DNA of 64,000 nucleotides, taken from Rattus norvegicus (Eukaryota > Chordata > Mammalia > Rodentia > Muridae). The stretch lies in NCBI RefSeq assembly GCF_036323735.1, contig NC_086031.1:36266225-36330224 (forward strand), written 5' to 3'. The notes below the pieces were generated by a model. It made no database searches, was not told where the DNA came from, and worked only from the letters and a program-made list of their open reading frames with translations. A program made the position numbers and the translations under genes. Positions 43,151 to 55,157 of this stretch are shown here, one piece after another; within the stretch, counting starts at the first letter, position 1; each line of letters begins with the position of its first letter.

Positions 43151-43779
43151 AACTAGTGTACTTCTCAAAATTCAAACCTAACTTCTGAACAAAAACAGTC
43201 TTTTGACAGATGGTTTGGGTTTAGTTCAGTCCCCAAGATGCAAATCAGGGGACAGGATGTCTAGTGTTTGAGTAGAAAGGCTTGTGGCCCTGGTTCCCGC
43301 ATTCGCTGATGTTCCTGCTTTAGCAGTTCTGTTTTGCACTGTCTACTTGACAATATTGCTGGTATCAGTCCCTTTCTTCATATTTAGGTTGTTCAAATGA
43401 TCATCAAAACATGTGCTTGATCAGCAAACAGACTCAGGACATTAGAGCACTGTAATCACCATGGTAGTTTTTTCTTCTTCTCAAAAATGAAGTTTGCTCT
43501 TACTTAGATAAGAGCATGAGTATTTATTATTAAAAACTATAATCTAATTGTGATTGCTGCATGGTTTAAGGAGCCCAGAGATATTAGGTGCTTAGTTAAA
43601 TGAATTTTCAAATTTTCTATATGCACAAAATCATCTCCATTCTTCACATGTATCCCATATTGCAAATGTTACTGTCATATGCTTTATTAGTCCATTCTGT
43701 GTCATCAGTAACTGTTTTTATTTCCACCATCATGAGAGAAATGTTTTTCCTGGTGAGACAGTACAAAAAAGTCTATTCA
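43151..43779. other. Unclassified DNA
   Basis: No recognised repeat; no notable open frame. Confidence 0.4.
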
Positions 43780-44190
43780 TCCTAGATAGGAAACTGATGG
43801 CTGATCAAAACTAGAATACCAGCAAATTCTAGCCTGGTAGCACATAAACATACTGGAGTTCCTGACAGGAAAATAGGACAGAGATTACTTCTAGAAATAA
43901 TCAATGGCCACTCAAAACAGATGCATCTGCAAAGCCCAGCCCAAAATGAATAATAATTTCTGAAAGCTAGTACTGGGGAGGGTTCTGCATGGTTTGCAGG
44001 TAGCACAGTAGGTCACAGATTCACCTACAGATATCTGGAATGGTTTTGTTCTCTCCGCAGCAGTTCTTACTGGTCACATAAACTTGGATACAGGAAGTCC
44101 TTGGTTGTCTGATCAGTTTCAAGAACTTCCTAAGACTTCTGATTTATTTACTTCGTGACACCTAAGGGGCCTTGTTTAGAATTTCCTGAG
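43780..44190. mobile_element. Possible ERV LTR fragment
   Basis: 'ggagttcctgacaggaaaat', 'gatgcatctgcaaagcccag' and 'caagaacttcctaagactt' have the wording of a rodent LTR that partly recurs at 46740-46980. Ends are not visible and the family is unknown. Confidence 0.35.
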
Positions 44191-44199
44191 TCTTAATGA

Positions 44200-44590
44200 A
44201 CTTTAAAAAAATTGCTATGCAACAATTACTCATTAATCAAATCATATAATGTTCATGATTTACATGTAGCTTTTGTTTAATTGATAATTGACATTTACCC
44301 ATATTGACACATGTATATGTGCATTTCTTAAATTTCTTTGTGGTATCTCATTATGCCAATCAGATATAATATCTGAGGTCTCTATATGGATACTTGTTTT
44401 TCTTTAACTGTGGGGTTGTTATTAATAAACATGTACTTATGTATATTTGAAGGGATATTCCTTTAAATATAGAGCTATTAGTTCATATGGTAATATATGT
44501 ATATGTTCAACTGATAGATAATTGCCAGTTTTTGAGAATGGCTACATCAGTGTACAGCATCACCAAATGGAAAGAAAACTTCTGATGGCT
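44200..44590 (-). mobile_element. Ancient L1M fragment, antisense
   Basis: 'gttcatatggtaatatatgt', 'gataattgccagtttttgag' and 'ggctacatcagtgtacagc' follow the reversed ORF2 3' part of old mammalian L1. The upstream 200 bp fit more weakly. Confidence 0.5.
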
Positions 44591-44839
44591 TTTTATATTC
44601 ATCAACTCTTGAAGTTGTCAATATGACAAACTGAAGCCAATCTGGTGAGAATAAATGCAATCTGGTTTTAGATTTAATTTGGGTTGAAATCTATAAACAT
44701 TAGATGAATAATTACACATATGCCTTTTATCCAATAGAGATTTTACCTGCTTGCTTTTCCTTCCTTTCTCATATAAACTTTATGTGAGTAATTCCCAACT
44801 ACCAAAAATGAGGGGTTACCATGGAATATGAAGGATTAA

Positions 44840-44840
<1 letters not shown>
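44591..44840. other. Unclassified DNA
   Basis: No recognised feature. Confidence 0.4.
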
Positions 44841-44925
<85 letters not shown>

Positions 44926-45085
44926 AATGTACACGGTACACTGTCACTGTCTTCAGATACACCAGAAGAGGGCATTGTATCCTCTTACAGATGGTTGTGA
45001 GCCACCATGTGTTTGCTGGGAACTGATCTCAGGATCTCTGGAAGAACAGCCAGTGTTCTTAACTGCTGACCCATCTCTCTAACTC
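44841..45085 (-). mobile_element. B2/B3-type SINE, antisense, with long (TG)n
   Basis: The (TG)n tract at 44841-44922 (one TC interruption, about 80 bp) is the longest in the window. It is followed by the reversed B2 body: 'acaccagaagagggcattgt', 'gatggttgtgagccaccatg', 'gggaactgatctcaggatct' and 'aactgctgacccatctct'. This is a well-preserved copy. Confidence 0.85.
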
Positions 45086-45094
45086 GAGGACTTT

Positions 45095-45425
45095 ATTTTT
45101 TTAATCTTTGTGCATATATTTTACATATTTCAGGATGAGTGCACATGTGTCATGGGATGTGTTATGTGACAACCTTGGGTGTTAAACCTTGCTTTGTACC
45201 TTGTTTGAAGCAGGAATCCTTATCCTTTATCTTTTCCTTTTCCAGACTAGCTGGCTCATGAGGTTTTGAACATTCTCCTTTTTCTTCCCATCGTATTATG
45301 AGATAACTTCATTACAGATACACACTACTTCACCAGGATCTATGTAGCTTCTGGGGATTCAAAGTCAGGGTCACAGGCTTTCAGGGCAAGCACTTTATTA
45401 ATGAACTATTTCCTTAGTCCAGAGT
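45095..45425 (-). mobile_element. B4-like SINE, antisense
   Basis: 'gctggctcatgaggttttga' and 'ttctggggattcaaagtcag' with 'gggcaagcactttattaatg' are the reversed B1-like part and ID-like head. Very diverged. Confidence 0.5.
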
Positions 45426-45690
45426 ATGGATACTTTAATGAATTTAAAAATATTTAGGAAGAAGATAATTATCTCTAAAATGAAGTATAGTTTTACCAGG
45501 AAGATAAAACTGGAGTAAGAAACACACAAATATGTGGGAGCAAATTATTGTGTTAATTAATGAATCAACCTGATAAGTAACCAGTGCCAAGTTTATGTAA
45601 CATTCATGGTCCTCTTAATATATAAATTCATATATATACTGCTTAAATTTTAGATTATTAAGGCCTTCAAAAATATTCACTAGAAATTCC

Positions 45691-45692
<2 letters not shown>
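45426..45692. other. Unclassified AT-rich DNA
   Basis: Nothing recognised. Confidence 0.4.

Positions 45693-45721
<29 letters not shown>
45693..45721. repeat. (AT)n microsatellite
   Basis: 29 bp of perfect TA/AT, immediately before the LTR-like repeat. Confidence 0.97.
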
Positions 45722-45723
<2 letters not shown>

Positions 45724-45739
45724 ATGAGATCTATAGCCT

Positions 45740-46045
45740 CATATGTTGGGATAATTTGTTCCCAGTTGATGAAAATGTTCGGGAATGACTAAGAGATGTG
45801 GCCCTACTAGAGGAAATGAGTCACTAGGAGCAGGCTTTAAGGTTCCTGGAATTTTTTATTTGGTCTCTATGCCTCTTACTTGGCGATCTAGATGTGAGCC
45901 CTCATCTATTCTACTTACCATGTCTTTGCTCCATCATCATGGAATTTAGTAGTCTGAAACCAGAATCTCAATTAAATTCTTTCCTTTATGGGTTAGTCAT
46001 GGTGTTTTGTCACAGCAATAGAAAGACAAATAAGATAATATCTAC
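45740..46045 (+). mobile_element. Rodent LTR-like repeat (type B), sense
   Basis: 'tgttcgggaatgactaagag', 'gtggccctactagaggaaat', 'gtctgaaaccagaatctcaa' and 'ttttgtcacagcaatagaaa' are the sense form of the family seen reversed at 1412. AATTAAAT near 45975 is the polyadenylation-like position. Confidence 0.6.
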
Positions 46046-46630
46046 AGTGGAAACAGAATACTGCAAATACCAGCTTTATAGATTATGAACTATGAACTCT
46101 TCTAAAGATTTGCATTGAATTGGCAATTGAACCCAGTATAAGATAGACAACTAGAGATAAGTTCATATCTACTTGCTTTTTATGCTGATACCCACTTTAT
46201 TAGATACACATCATAGTTAATTTCAGATCTGTTTTCTATAGCCAGCTCAGATTATATACTTTATAACCATCAGTCTAGATACATATAGACTGGATCACTA
46301 GCTCCTAGATTTCTAAGAATCGGCAGCCTTATCAGGCACTTGTCATTGTATTTCTGAAGTATGTTTGCTAAAATAAAATTCTTATTTTAACAATGTAATA
46401 GAATCACATAGTTATGTTGAATAAAATAAGTCAAAACATCACAAATCATCTTGTCATATCTTGACATCATAGTAATATATCAGACTTGGAGATTTATGAA
46501 ATGAACAACTCCTAAAGTTGGATAAAAAAGTAAAACTAAAAAAACAACCCCAGAGAAGACAAGGACAGACCAAAGAAATGATGCTATGTAACTCCTAATG
46601 GGACAGTGAATTTATTGGGATTACTTACAG

Positions 46631-46631
<1 letters not shown>
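46046..46631. other. Unclassified AT-rich DNA
   Basis: No recognised feature. Confidence 0.4.

Positions 46632-46681
<50 letters not shown>
46632..46681. repeat. (AT)n microsatellite, about 48 bp
   Basis: An uninterrupted AT run, self-complementary over its whole length. Confidence 0.98.
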
Positions 46682-46682
<1 letters not shown>

Positions 46683-46739
46683 CTCAATAGTAACATCATT
46701 ACTAAAATGACCACCCAGAATGCATAGGAACTAATAGAA

Positions 46740-46980
46740 ACTACATTCTTGGAGCTTTTTGTTAGACCCTCAGGCAAGACCAGCTGGCCTGGCAGGAATG
46801 TCTTCTCTTGCCAGCAATTGTTGCTGTTACCTAACCAGAGGAGGGACTTATAAATCCTGTAGTTTCAGGAGCTTCCTGAGACTTGTAAGTTTATTAATTT
46901 CCTTAGCTTTGTGAGCTCTATTTACTTCTTTAGTTTTCATGAGCCTTCCTTCTGAAGAAAATATTTCAATTCCTAGGAGA
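46740..46980 (+). mobile_element. Possible solo LTR fragment with TATA motif
   Basis: 'agaggagggacttataaatc' resembles an LTR promoter (TATAAA at about 46849) and 'cttcctgagacttgtaagtt' the R region. The 44100-44190 stretch shares wording. No boundaries are seen. Confidence 0.4.
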
Positions 46981-47714
46981 TAGCTATACAAACTATAATA
47001 TTCTGGTATTGGGTTAAAAGATTCCTAGTACCTTTGTGATCTTGTCTGTGTGTTGAATACTTATTTCTACTGATAAACATTGGGGAAGTCATGGTGTTTC
47101 AAGTATCTCCTTGTGCATCATGGCCTTCAAGATGCTGATTCAGCATATCTGAAAATATTGCTTTGGGAAGGCATTATTTCTGGAATTATAGTCAGCATAG
47201 CCCAGCTTGCTGAGTCAGCAAACTAGTGATGAACAGTGGAGGGGGATGTCAGGATTTATTGCTGCTTTTAAGATGAGGGCAAATCTTTGGGATGAGGTAA
47301 GGTTGAAAATTTGTTTTCTATTAGTGCATTTGTGTAGGGTCCTAGGGATGTTGAGCATGATGGCTAAGATAGATGTGAGTGCATGCCTTAAAAGAAACTA
47401 CCTGGAAGATGAGATTCTAATTCATAAGTATCAAATATATTTCATGGATTTGCTTTTTGTTATTTTCATTTCAGTTTGCAAATAAATTGGGAGTCGTTTT
47501 CTGCTTCTTAGAAATGGTCACATTTCATAGTCAACAGTGTAGGGTGCTAAGTAGCTACCATGCATTTTATGATTATAAGATTTTAATTTTACCAATACCA
47601 GTTTTCCAGCTTATCTGTAGCTATAATTGTGAATTACTGTACACTAAAGAACATCCTAAAGAATACAGTTTGGTGTGGATCAACTGTGAGAGCTGAGGTA
47701 AGGGGCTGTGTAAC
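46981..47714. other. Repeat-poor DNA
   Basis: No recognised repeat. A 92-codon plus-strand open frame (47207-47485) and a 79-codon frame (47457-47696) are near chance for this composition. Confidence 0.4.
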
Positions 47715-48095
47715 GGTTTAGTCTGTTTCTATAGCTGTGAACAAATATTTTAACCAAGAAGCATATGGCAAAGAAAGGGTTTGCTCCACATTACACTTCC
47801 AGGCAAGGTTTATCCTTGAAAGAAGCTAAGTTGGAAACTCAAGGTAGAACCTGGAGTGGAAATCACAGGAGAGTGTTAATTACTTTGTTCAGTTACTTCT
47901 TATTCAGCCCGGGTCCAATTAACAAGAGAAGATATTGCCAACAGTGCAATGGATCCTCCTATATGAATTAAGAATCAAGAAAATGCTCCACAGACATGTC
48001 TGCAGGCCAATCTGTGGAGGCAATTTTTCATGAAACTTCCTCTTTTGGTGAGTCAATTTGACAGCCGTAATTAGCCAGCACAGTGTGACTGAGAG
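47715..48095 (-). mobile_element. Rodent LTR-like repeat, antisense
   Basis: 'gtctgtttctatagctgtga', 'gcaaagaaagggtttgctcc', 'gtctgcaggccaatctgtgg' and 'gtgagtcaatttgacagccg' are the reversed terminal and internal blocks of the type A family (compare 3819 and 63218). Confidence 0.6.
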
Positions 48096-48227
48096 ATCTG
48101 AAACATTTGATTTGGGCTTTGTGTGCTGTTTCTTCTATATATTATATGATGAATAAGAAATTTAAAGTTGAGTTTACAAACTAAAAACAAGGTTAACAAA
48201 TACACTATACATTATTAATCATGAGTT

Positions 48228-48350
48228 AAAGACCAAGTATGGTAATGTTTGTCTGTGATCCCAGGACTGGGAATGCTGAGACAGGAGACTTCCTGCAGGT
48301 TCGAGGTCAGCCTATCTCATTTGACTCCCAGTCATAGCTCAAAGAAAATT
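48228..48350 (+). mobile_element. B1-like SINE
   Basis: 'tgtttgtctgtgatcccagg', 'ggaatgctgagacaggagac' and 'ttcgaggtcagcctatct' are B1 blocks in order, moderately diverged. Confidence 0.65.
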
Positions 48351-48521
48351 AAATTAAGCAGAAATGAACACAGTACTTAACTATGAACAATCTAAAGACA
48401 GGTAATATAGCCCAGAGCTTGGAACTTGGGTGTTGAACATTTATATTTAAGCATCAAATTTGAGCACTGGTTCTTTTTAATCCAAATTCAAAACAACAAA
48501 GGTTATTTTAAACGTCAGGTA

Positions 48522-48590
48522 TAAGGACTGGAGAGATGGTTCAGTGGTTAAGAATAGTTATTGTACTCCTGGCAATGAACAAAGAGACAC
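48522..48590 (+). mobile_element. B2-type SINE, 5' end only
   Basis: 'aaggactggagagatggttc' and 'cagtggttaagaatagttat' are a well-kept B2 head; the body is lost beyond about 48590. Confidence 0.7.
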
Positions 48591-48734
48591 CTTTTTAGTA
48601 ATGTTGTTCTTACATCAGTAAGGGGAAGCAAATGGTAGTCCTTTGTTCAGTCTAGCTTGATGCTAGGCTTGGTGGCCTAAGCTGTATTATACTTAGAACA
48701 CAGAAAGACAGGGACAAAATGAAGCAAAGCCTGA

Positions 48735-49330
48735 ATGAAGAACTTGTCTAGTAGCTGGCCCAATTTGGGATCTATCCCATGGGCAGGCAACAAATCCTGA
48801 CACTACTACTGATGCTTTGTTGTGCTTGCAGACATGAGGCTAGCCTGGCTTTCCTCTTAGTGGCTGTACTAGCAGCTGATTGAGACAGATGCAGATACCC
48901 ATAGCCAGCCATTGGACTGAGGTCTGGAACCCCTATGAAAAAGTTAGAGGATGATTTGAGGGAGCTAAATGGGATGACAACCCCATAGCATGACCAACAG
49001 GGTTAACCAACCAAGACCTGTGGGAGCTCCCAAATACTAAGCTACAAACCAAAGAGCATAAACAGGCTGGTTTGAGCCTCTCAGCTGAGGACTGCCTTGT
49101 AACAGAGGACTGTCTTATCTGGCCTCAGTAGGAGAGGATGCACCAAATTCTGTAGAGACTTGGTGTCCCAGGGCAGGGGGATGCTGGGGGTGGGAGTCAG
49201 CAGCAAGAAGAACATCCTTTCAGAGGCAAAGGGGAGAAAGGATGGGGTGAAGAACTCTTGGAGGGAAACAGGGAGGGGGCAACATTTGTGATATAAATAA
49301 ATAAAATAATTAAATTTAAAAAATAATAAA
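48735..49330 (+). mobile_element. Old (Lx-like) L1 3' UTR with AT-rich end
   Basis: Blocks 'gatctatcccatgggcaggc', 'cattggactgaggtctggaa', 'gatgacaaccccatagcatg', 'ggcctcagtaggagaggatg' and the final 'aataaataaaataattaaat' follow the same order as 29747-30505. It is 5'-truncated in the 3' UTR, so no coding part remains. Confidence 0.9.
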
Positions 49331-49379
49331 AATATCAAAGAAAAATATAATACAATCTAATCCAAGCAACACAGACTAG

Positions 49380-51395
49380 CAAGAGGAACACAGACAACTG
49401 TGCATGCCATGCTACCCACTGACCTGCCACCCCTGACATTCCTCCAGAGCAACTCATAGACAGGCCATACGCACCTGTTGTCATTAGAATGTCATGCAGG
49501 AGCCACCAGCCTCCGGCATACCACCTGGGGCCATGGTGACATCCCAGCCCAAGCTGTCACTGAGGGTCATATCTGGTTTCAAGTTTCAGTGCTGATGGAT
49601 CATAATACCACTAGAGAACATGGGGACATTCTTTGTTGGGGGAACTACTTGAGACTACATGAATTTTCAGGGACTGCACAGAACTGGCCCCAAACCTAAT
49701 TGGTTATGGTACTCTGGAAAGCTGGCCCCACCTCTCACACCACTCGAGACAGTGGACACTATATCTCTCCAGGCAGCACAGCACAGTGTAACTAACCTTT
49801 GTGAGGCATATGAGTAACTCAACCCCAAGGGCATGAGTGAGAAAGAGTTGACCTTGCCATTAATTTGCTGTGATGTAGTGTGGGTTCAGGGGTGATGTCT
49901 TCTTTCCCTTGCCCCTCACCACCAGAGTCACTTGGGAGAACTATCTCTGCATCCCACCCAGATAGCACAGTAGAGATGGCCCTGGTAGCTGGGCATAGGT
50001 GAGGTGGCCCTAGGGCATGAGCAAAGGATAGCTGGCCCAGCCGATCCTTGCCATAAAGTAACCTAGGCTAGGAGGCATGGGTGGAGATGCCCTTTGTCCC
50101 CTCACCCCTGGCCATCTGAAGGAGGGTCATGAAAGTAGGAGAGTGGGCCTTGCACCTCACTTGGGCAGCACAGTAATGCTGACCCTTGTGGAAGGGAAAC
50201 AGAGGTCAAACAGCCTTGAAGACAAGTGAACTGGAGAGCTGTCCCTACCTCTAGCTTCCCACGAGGTGATGGTGGCGATGTTCTTTTCTCCCTCATTCTT
50301 CAGCACCTTCAACAGTCAGGAGAACTAGTCCTGGGATCATGAGAGATGAACTGGGCAGGTCCCTTGAAGACTGCATCACACAGAAGAAGAGGATCTGCCC
50401 AGACCCTGGGAAGCACAGTAGAGCTGGCCCTGGTGGAGGGGCACAAGAGTGCAGACCCTCAGGGAGAAAATGTAGGAGAGTTTGCCAAGCCACTTTTCTG
50501 CCATTAGGTGGCAAGGATTCAATGGTTGTGATGGGTTATACCTTTCCATTCTTCATTCTTGGTACATGTGGTAGTTGGGAGAGATAGCGCTGTGGGCATG
50601 AGAGCAGAAAAGCTAGCCCTGCCCCTTCCCTGGCTGTGGCATTTGGGGGAGCAGGCACTGCACCTCACCTGGACAACACAGTGGCAACTGGTTCTCATGG
50701 TAAAGGCAAGGGTGATTCAGTGCCAAGGGTGTAAGAGTGGGATGCTTCAAAGGGTGAAGCAGTTGGGAGAGTGGTGCTGTGCTGCTTAACTGGGCAGCAC
50801 ACTGAAACTGGATCTAGAAGTGTAGTTGTAGGTGAGTTGACCCTGCCTTCTAATGGTGGCAGCATCAAGTGGCCTAGCTGGAAAAGACCAGGGAACTCAC
50901 TCTGGTGGGGTTGTGTGTGTGTGGGGGGGGGGCTGCAAGAGAACTGATGGCTGAGCATCTCAGGTACCAAACAGGCCCAGTGCCTTGGGTAGATCTACAC
51001 CTTTCCCATCTATGAATGAGAGCATGTAAAGGAGGCAGTCCTGCAAGGCCAAGATACATGATCTCCATGACATAGAACAATAACCTGGAGGAGACCCAAT
51101 GAGGGTGAAATCTTGATGATGCCACAAAAGCCAAAGATCTCAAAGCAGACCATTGAGTCAATGTGGTGAACACTTGCAAGTTAAGATCTATGGACAGAGG
51201 AGTATCCTGTGAGACACATTGTGACATACTACAGTTTCCATAATGGAAAGTACTCAATGCTCTATTTCTGTACATGTCATTTTATTTTGGGGGTAGGTAG
51301 CAAGGACAAAGGGTGCATATGAGGGGAAAAAGGGACAGGGAGGTGAACAGGACTGGGATACAATGGCAAACTCAGAAAGAATCAATAAAATGTGT
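49380..51395 (+). repeat. Internally repetitive rodent unit with polyadenylation-like end
   Basis: About 2 kb, clearly richer in G and C than its surroundings. A motif of the form 'gggcagcacagtagagctgg' recurs in diverged versions at 49772, 49961, 50163, 50408, 50671 and 50792, with spacings of 189, 202, 245, 263 and 121 bp, each followed by a GAGCTGGCCCTG-like or 'ggtgagttgaccctg'-like segment. The last 400 bp (50980-51395) are non-repetitive and end 'gaatcaataaaatgtg', like a processed transcript end. It resembles a mouse/rat satellite-like medium repeat that I cannot name. It is not coding: open frames of 64-133 codons are scattered over both strands. Confidence 0.6.
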
Positions 51396-51399
51396 TGTT

Positions 51400-51620
51400 T
51401 TGTTTGTTTGCTTGTTTGTTTTTAAGGGCTTATGGTTCTTCCAGAGAACACACATTCCATTCCTAGTACTCACATGGGAGGCTTTCAACCATTTAATTCA
51501 AGCTCAAAGGAACAGGACTCCCTATTTTAGCCGTCAAAGGTAATTACACACACATGCATGTATACATGTACACACACACACACACAATGAATAAAAATAA
51601 AATTAATCTTTTTTTAAAAA
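51400..51620 (+). mobile_element. B2-like SINE with CA-containing tail
   Basis: 'cttatggttcttccagagaa' and 'cctagtactcacatgggagg' are B2 blocks; the tail holds (CA)n at 51569-51586, then 'gaataaaaataaaatt'. Confidence 0.6.
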
Positions 51621-52320
51621 AAAAAGAATGATCAGAAACTAGCAAAATACACCAGATTCTGCTTCTTAGAGATATAAAAAGCTGCTAGAAGTCTTAGCTA
51701 GCTGATGAGAAGGATGATTGAGAAGAAATGATGAGAAGTTTAATACAATATGTTTTCAGGGACTTTTTCATAATGCAAGGTCAATCATCCCAAATATAAA
51801 GAGCCTCTGGATTGATTTTAATTTTTTTACGCACAAAGACTAAATAGTGAGTGGATTGTCAGCTGGTTAGAAGATGTGCTATAAAAACGAATGCTTGAAA
51901 ATGATTGGAGCTTTGAGTGTTAGACAGGATGATTACTTAAAAATCCAGTCTCGCAGATGACATTCAATAGTTGTGAGGAATGGACAAAGAAATAATATAG
52001 AAATACTGACAACATGACAAATTGACGTGTGTTTTAGAGAATGGCTATTACTAGAGAAGCTATTTTTATCCAAAGCATTTGATCAATACCTGTATATTAT
52101 TCTTCTGTCATATATATAAGTAATTTTAAAACACTGACACCCATGTTTTCAGGAGGGAAGTAGATATAAAGACCATCGTTTCTTCCTGCTGTTCAACTGC
52201 TTAAGGAATCATCTATAAAAATGTTGTATACGTTTGCCGTGATTATTGTCTGGTTAGTGCAACCTTTAATTAGATGAGTGTGCACACATCTGTCTGCCTT
52301 TATGAAACCATTGTGGTTTT
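51621..52320. other. Repeat-poor block
   Basis: About 700 bp without a recognisable retroposon; moderate AT content; no notable open frame. Candidate noncoding conserved sequence (see findings). Confidence 0.4.
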
Positions 52321-52324
52321 CACA

Positions 52325-52490
52325 TTTGTTTATTTGTGTGTGGAGGGAGGTGCTTACACCTTTCCATGAATGAGGGTCAGAGCACAGTTTGTTTCTTGGG
52401 AATTGATTCTTTCCTTCTACTATGTGTGTCCTGGGAATCTAGCTTTAATGCCTTTATCCACTGCGCAATCTCACCAGTCCACATCCGTCT
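52325..52490 (-). mobile_element. B3-like SINE, antisense
   Basis: 'gtgtgtggagggaggtgctt', 'tgtcctgggaatctagctt' and 'cactgcgcaatctcaccagt' are the reversed body and head, diverged. Confidence 0.5.
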
Positions 52491-52619
52491 TTTTGAAGGT
52501 GAGCTCAGAAGTGAGATGCTGAAGACCATCTCCACTTACAAGGTTCCCACACTCTTTCCTTTGCTTCTGTTGTGTCTGTGGTTTGGTTTTCTCTTATGCT
52601 AAGTTTATTACCGCACTAA

Positions 52620-52750
52620 ACTGTCCATGTAAACCAGGAAAGGGAATAACATTTGAAATGTAAGTAAGAAATACCCAATTTAATAAATTGGAAAAAAGTA
52701 AACATCACAAAAAACAAACAAACAAACAAACAAACAAACAAACAAACCCA
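52620..52750 (+). mobile_element. Tiny L1 3' end with (AAAC)n tail
   Basis: 'gggaataacatttgaaatgt' and 'agaaatacccaatttaataa' are the last 60-70 bases of an L1 3' UTR. The A-tail has evolved into (CAAA)n at 52709-52747. It is an extreme 5' truncation. Confidence 0.85.
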
Positions 52751-54087
52751 ACTGGCCATGACTTCAACTGCTCCTCGATTTCACAGCATGCGACTCAGTG
52801 GGAATGATCTCAAGGTCCTGCCATTCATTTGCTCTGTTGGGTTAGGATACAGCACCCAGATTCTCTGATATTCATATAGCAGATTGGATATGACTTATTA
52901 GCATGGACTAAGATCATGACTAAGGTGGCTGGGAAGGCAACCACATTCTGTTTGAAGTATACACTTATGTGTTGTAATTAATTATTAGTTTAAGTGCTTT
53001 GAGAATGTTGAATTTGCTAACAGTCCTTACTTTCCTCTGGTAGTTGTGGTTCTTTCAGGAATATTTCTCATTTCAGTTAAGCAAATGGAGAATGTCTGCC
53101 CACCAGCCCCCATCACGTAAGTGATGGTTATAGGATCAGGAAATGAAACTGTGTCATTACATAATTTTGATTCACATGGATGTTTGGGTCCCTCCTTTCT
53201 CTCCTTGCTTCCTTCCCTTGTATCTTTCCTTTCTTCTCCTTATTTTTTTCTTCTTCTTTTCCTACTATCAATTTATGTATCTGTCTATCTACAATGTACC
53301 TACTCTGAAGAGGAGAAAATATTTTCTCTACCTTCTGAGATGGCATTAGTTGATTGGGGCTATGAAAAGAAATAGAGTAGGTACAAAAATCAAGAAAAAG
53401 CTGATGCTTTATAATAGACATCACGCTGATCAAAAGGTCCACATGGAGTATAGAATCTCATGCATGATCTTTAAAGAGGAGTGTATGAGGTAACATTTTC
53501 ATAATTCCTTCCTGTTTATCACCAGATTTCTCTCATCATTGCGTTTTCAATCTAGATTTATCTGTGATCTTTATTTCCTATACATCAAGGTCCAGAGACA
53601 CAAAGGGTAAGTCACAGAAGAATGCCTGAAGTTTGAAACTTAGGGTAGGATTTTTTTTCCTTTGAGGCTGTCATTTATCACCAAGCCAAAAACCTGTTTC
53701 CTAAGGCTGTGTGTAGATTCTGTTTGACCCACCAGCCAGCTGAATAAGATATATAACATTCATTATTTTTGTGATGTGGGTGTCACATTATGTGCCTGTT
53801 AGAAGTTACAATTTCATGGTTGTCAAGTGAGATGTGATTTCAATTGGACATAAATAATTGCTTTTATGTGTTACTAAGGAAGAAAACAAAATTGGAAAAC
53901 ATCTGCAGATTTAATGTGCTTGACTAACTTACAAAGATCCTATAATATTTTCTGATGTCCTCAAAAATATTTGGAATGTGGAATACGGTCAATATGGGGA
54001 TGGGACAACAAAAGGCAATGGTGAATATGATCAAAATAAATTATATGCATCTGTGAAAGTGCCATCGTTCAATCTTTTATCTTTTGT
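52751..54087. other. Unclassified, largely repeat-poor DNA
   Basis: No recognisable transposon over 1.3 kb except pyrimidine-rich low complexity at 53190-53275. Open frames of 68-104 codons at 53121-53442 lie on the low-complexity stretch. Confidence 0.4.
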
Positions 54088-54425
54088 ATTAGTTACTATT
54101 CTGTGACAAAGCACTCAGATCAAAGGCAACTAGGGAGGAAGGTTTATTTGGTTATGTGGTACTTGATCATTAAGGAAAGTCAGGCCAGGAACTCTAAAAG
54201 GTGGAAACTATGGAAAAGTTGGTTACTGGGTCACTTTGGGTTCATTCTTGGCTAACTTTCTTATATAGTCCAAGACTACATTTCTAGAGAATAATGCACA
54301 ATTAATGATCAGATCAAGACAGTGCCTCACAGATATGATTACAGACTAACCTGATTGAATCAATCTATCTCAGATAATCATATCAAGGTGTCAATTAAGG
54401 CTAATCATGGCATTAGGCATAATTA
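54088..54425 (-). mobile_element. Rodent LTR-like repeat (type A), antisense
   Basis: 'tagttactattctgtgacaa', 'gggaggaaggtttatttggt' and 'aaagtcaggccaggaactct' are the reversed 3' end; the far end is diverged. Same family as 3819. Confidence 0.6.
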
Positions 54426-55157
54426 ATCCACCTTACTAAAAACGTTTTAAAGACTGTGCTTTTAAAATACAGGATTTAATTAATTCTACTTCTGGACTTC
54501 TCTCTCTCTTCAAATTGTGAAACCTTCTTGAGATCCCTCAGGACAATTACTGACATATTCTCAAAATGTTCTTCACTTTGAGGTAATAGCTAGGGAAAAC
54601 AATGGCAGAAGATACCACATGCAGAGCTTCCTGAATTTGAAAACAGAAGCATGGGGTGAGTTTGACATCTCCAATTACCTTATGAAAATGATTACTGATG
54701 AAGGAAGCCTAATAGTTCACACCTGGGGTTCACTCATCACACATTTCCAGAGAAGTAATTTCTTAGCCATTTCCAACATCAGCAGCAAGACATTAGCTGA
54801 AAACTAGGGGACAATCTCACAACAAATGGGTCTTAATGGTCACATTATGAGAAAATTTCTAAATGGATTCATTTACACTTTGGCTACAGACAGCAGGATG
54901 TTCCCTTCACTGATGTGCAAATATCTAGCTATTCTCTCACATCCAAAGCAGTGGTAATTTGTTGGTGTTGGTCATTGTGTAGTTTGATTCCAGATTAAGC
55001 AAACAATAAAGCATTATCCCAATTCTCTGTAATTTTGGGGAAAACCAAACAGATGTATTTTAGCACAAGGAAAGAGGACCAAAAATGGAGCTATCAAAAC
55101 TGAAAGATAATGTGAGGGGGCACATGAGTGGTGAATGGGAGTCTATAGGAATGGAAG
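54426..55157. other. Unclassified DNA
   Basis: No recognised repeat or gene. Confidence 0.4.

Noticed and set aside
47207..47696. Two overlapping plus-strand frames of 92 and 79 codons
   Set aside because: Different frames, near-chance lengths, no recognised motif and no splice or promoter context.
50695..51275. 91- and 133-codon minus-strand frames in the repeat unit at 49.4-51.4 kb
   Set aside because: They overlap each other in different frames, lack domains and lie on repetitive GC-richer sequence.
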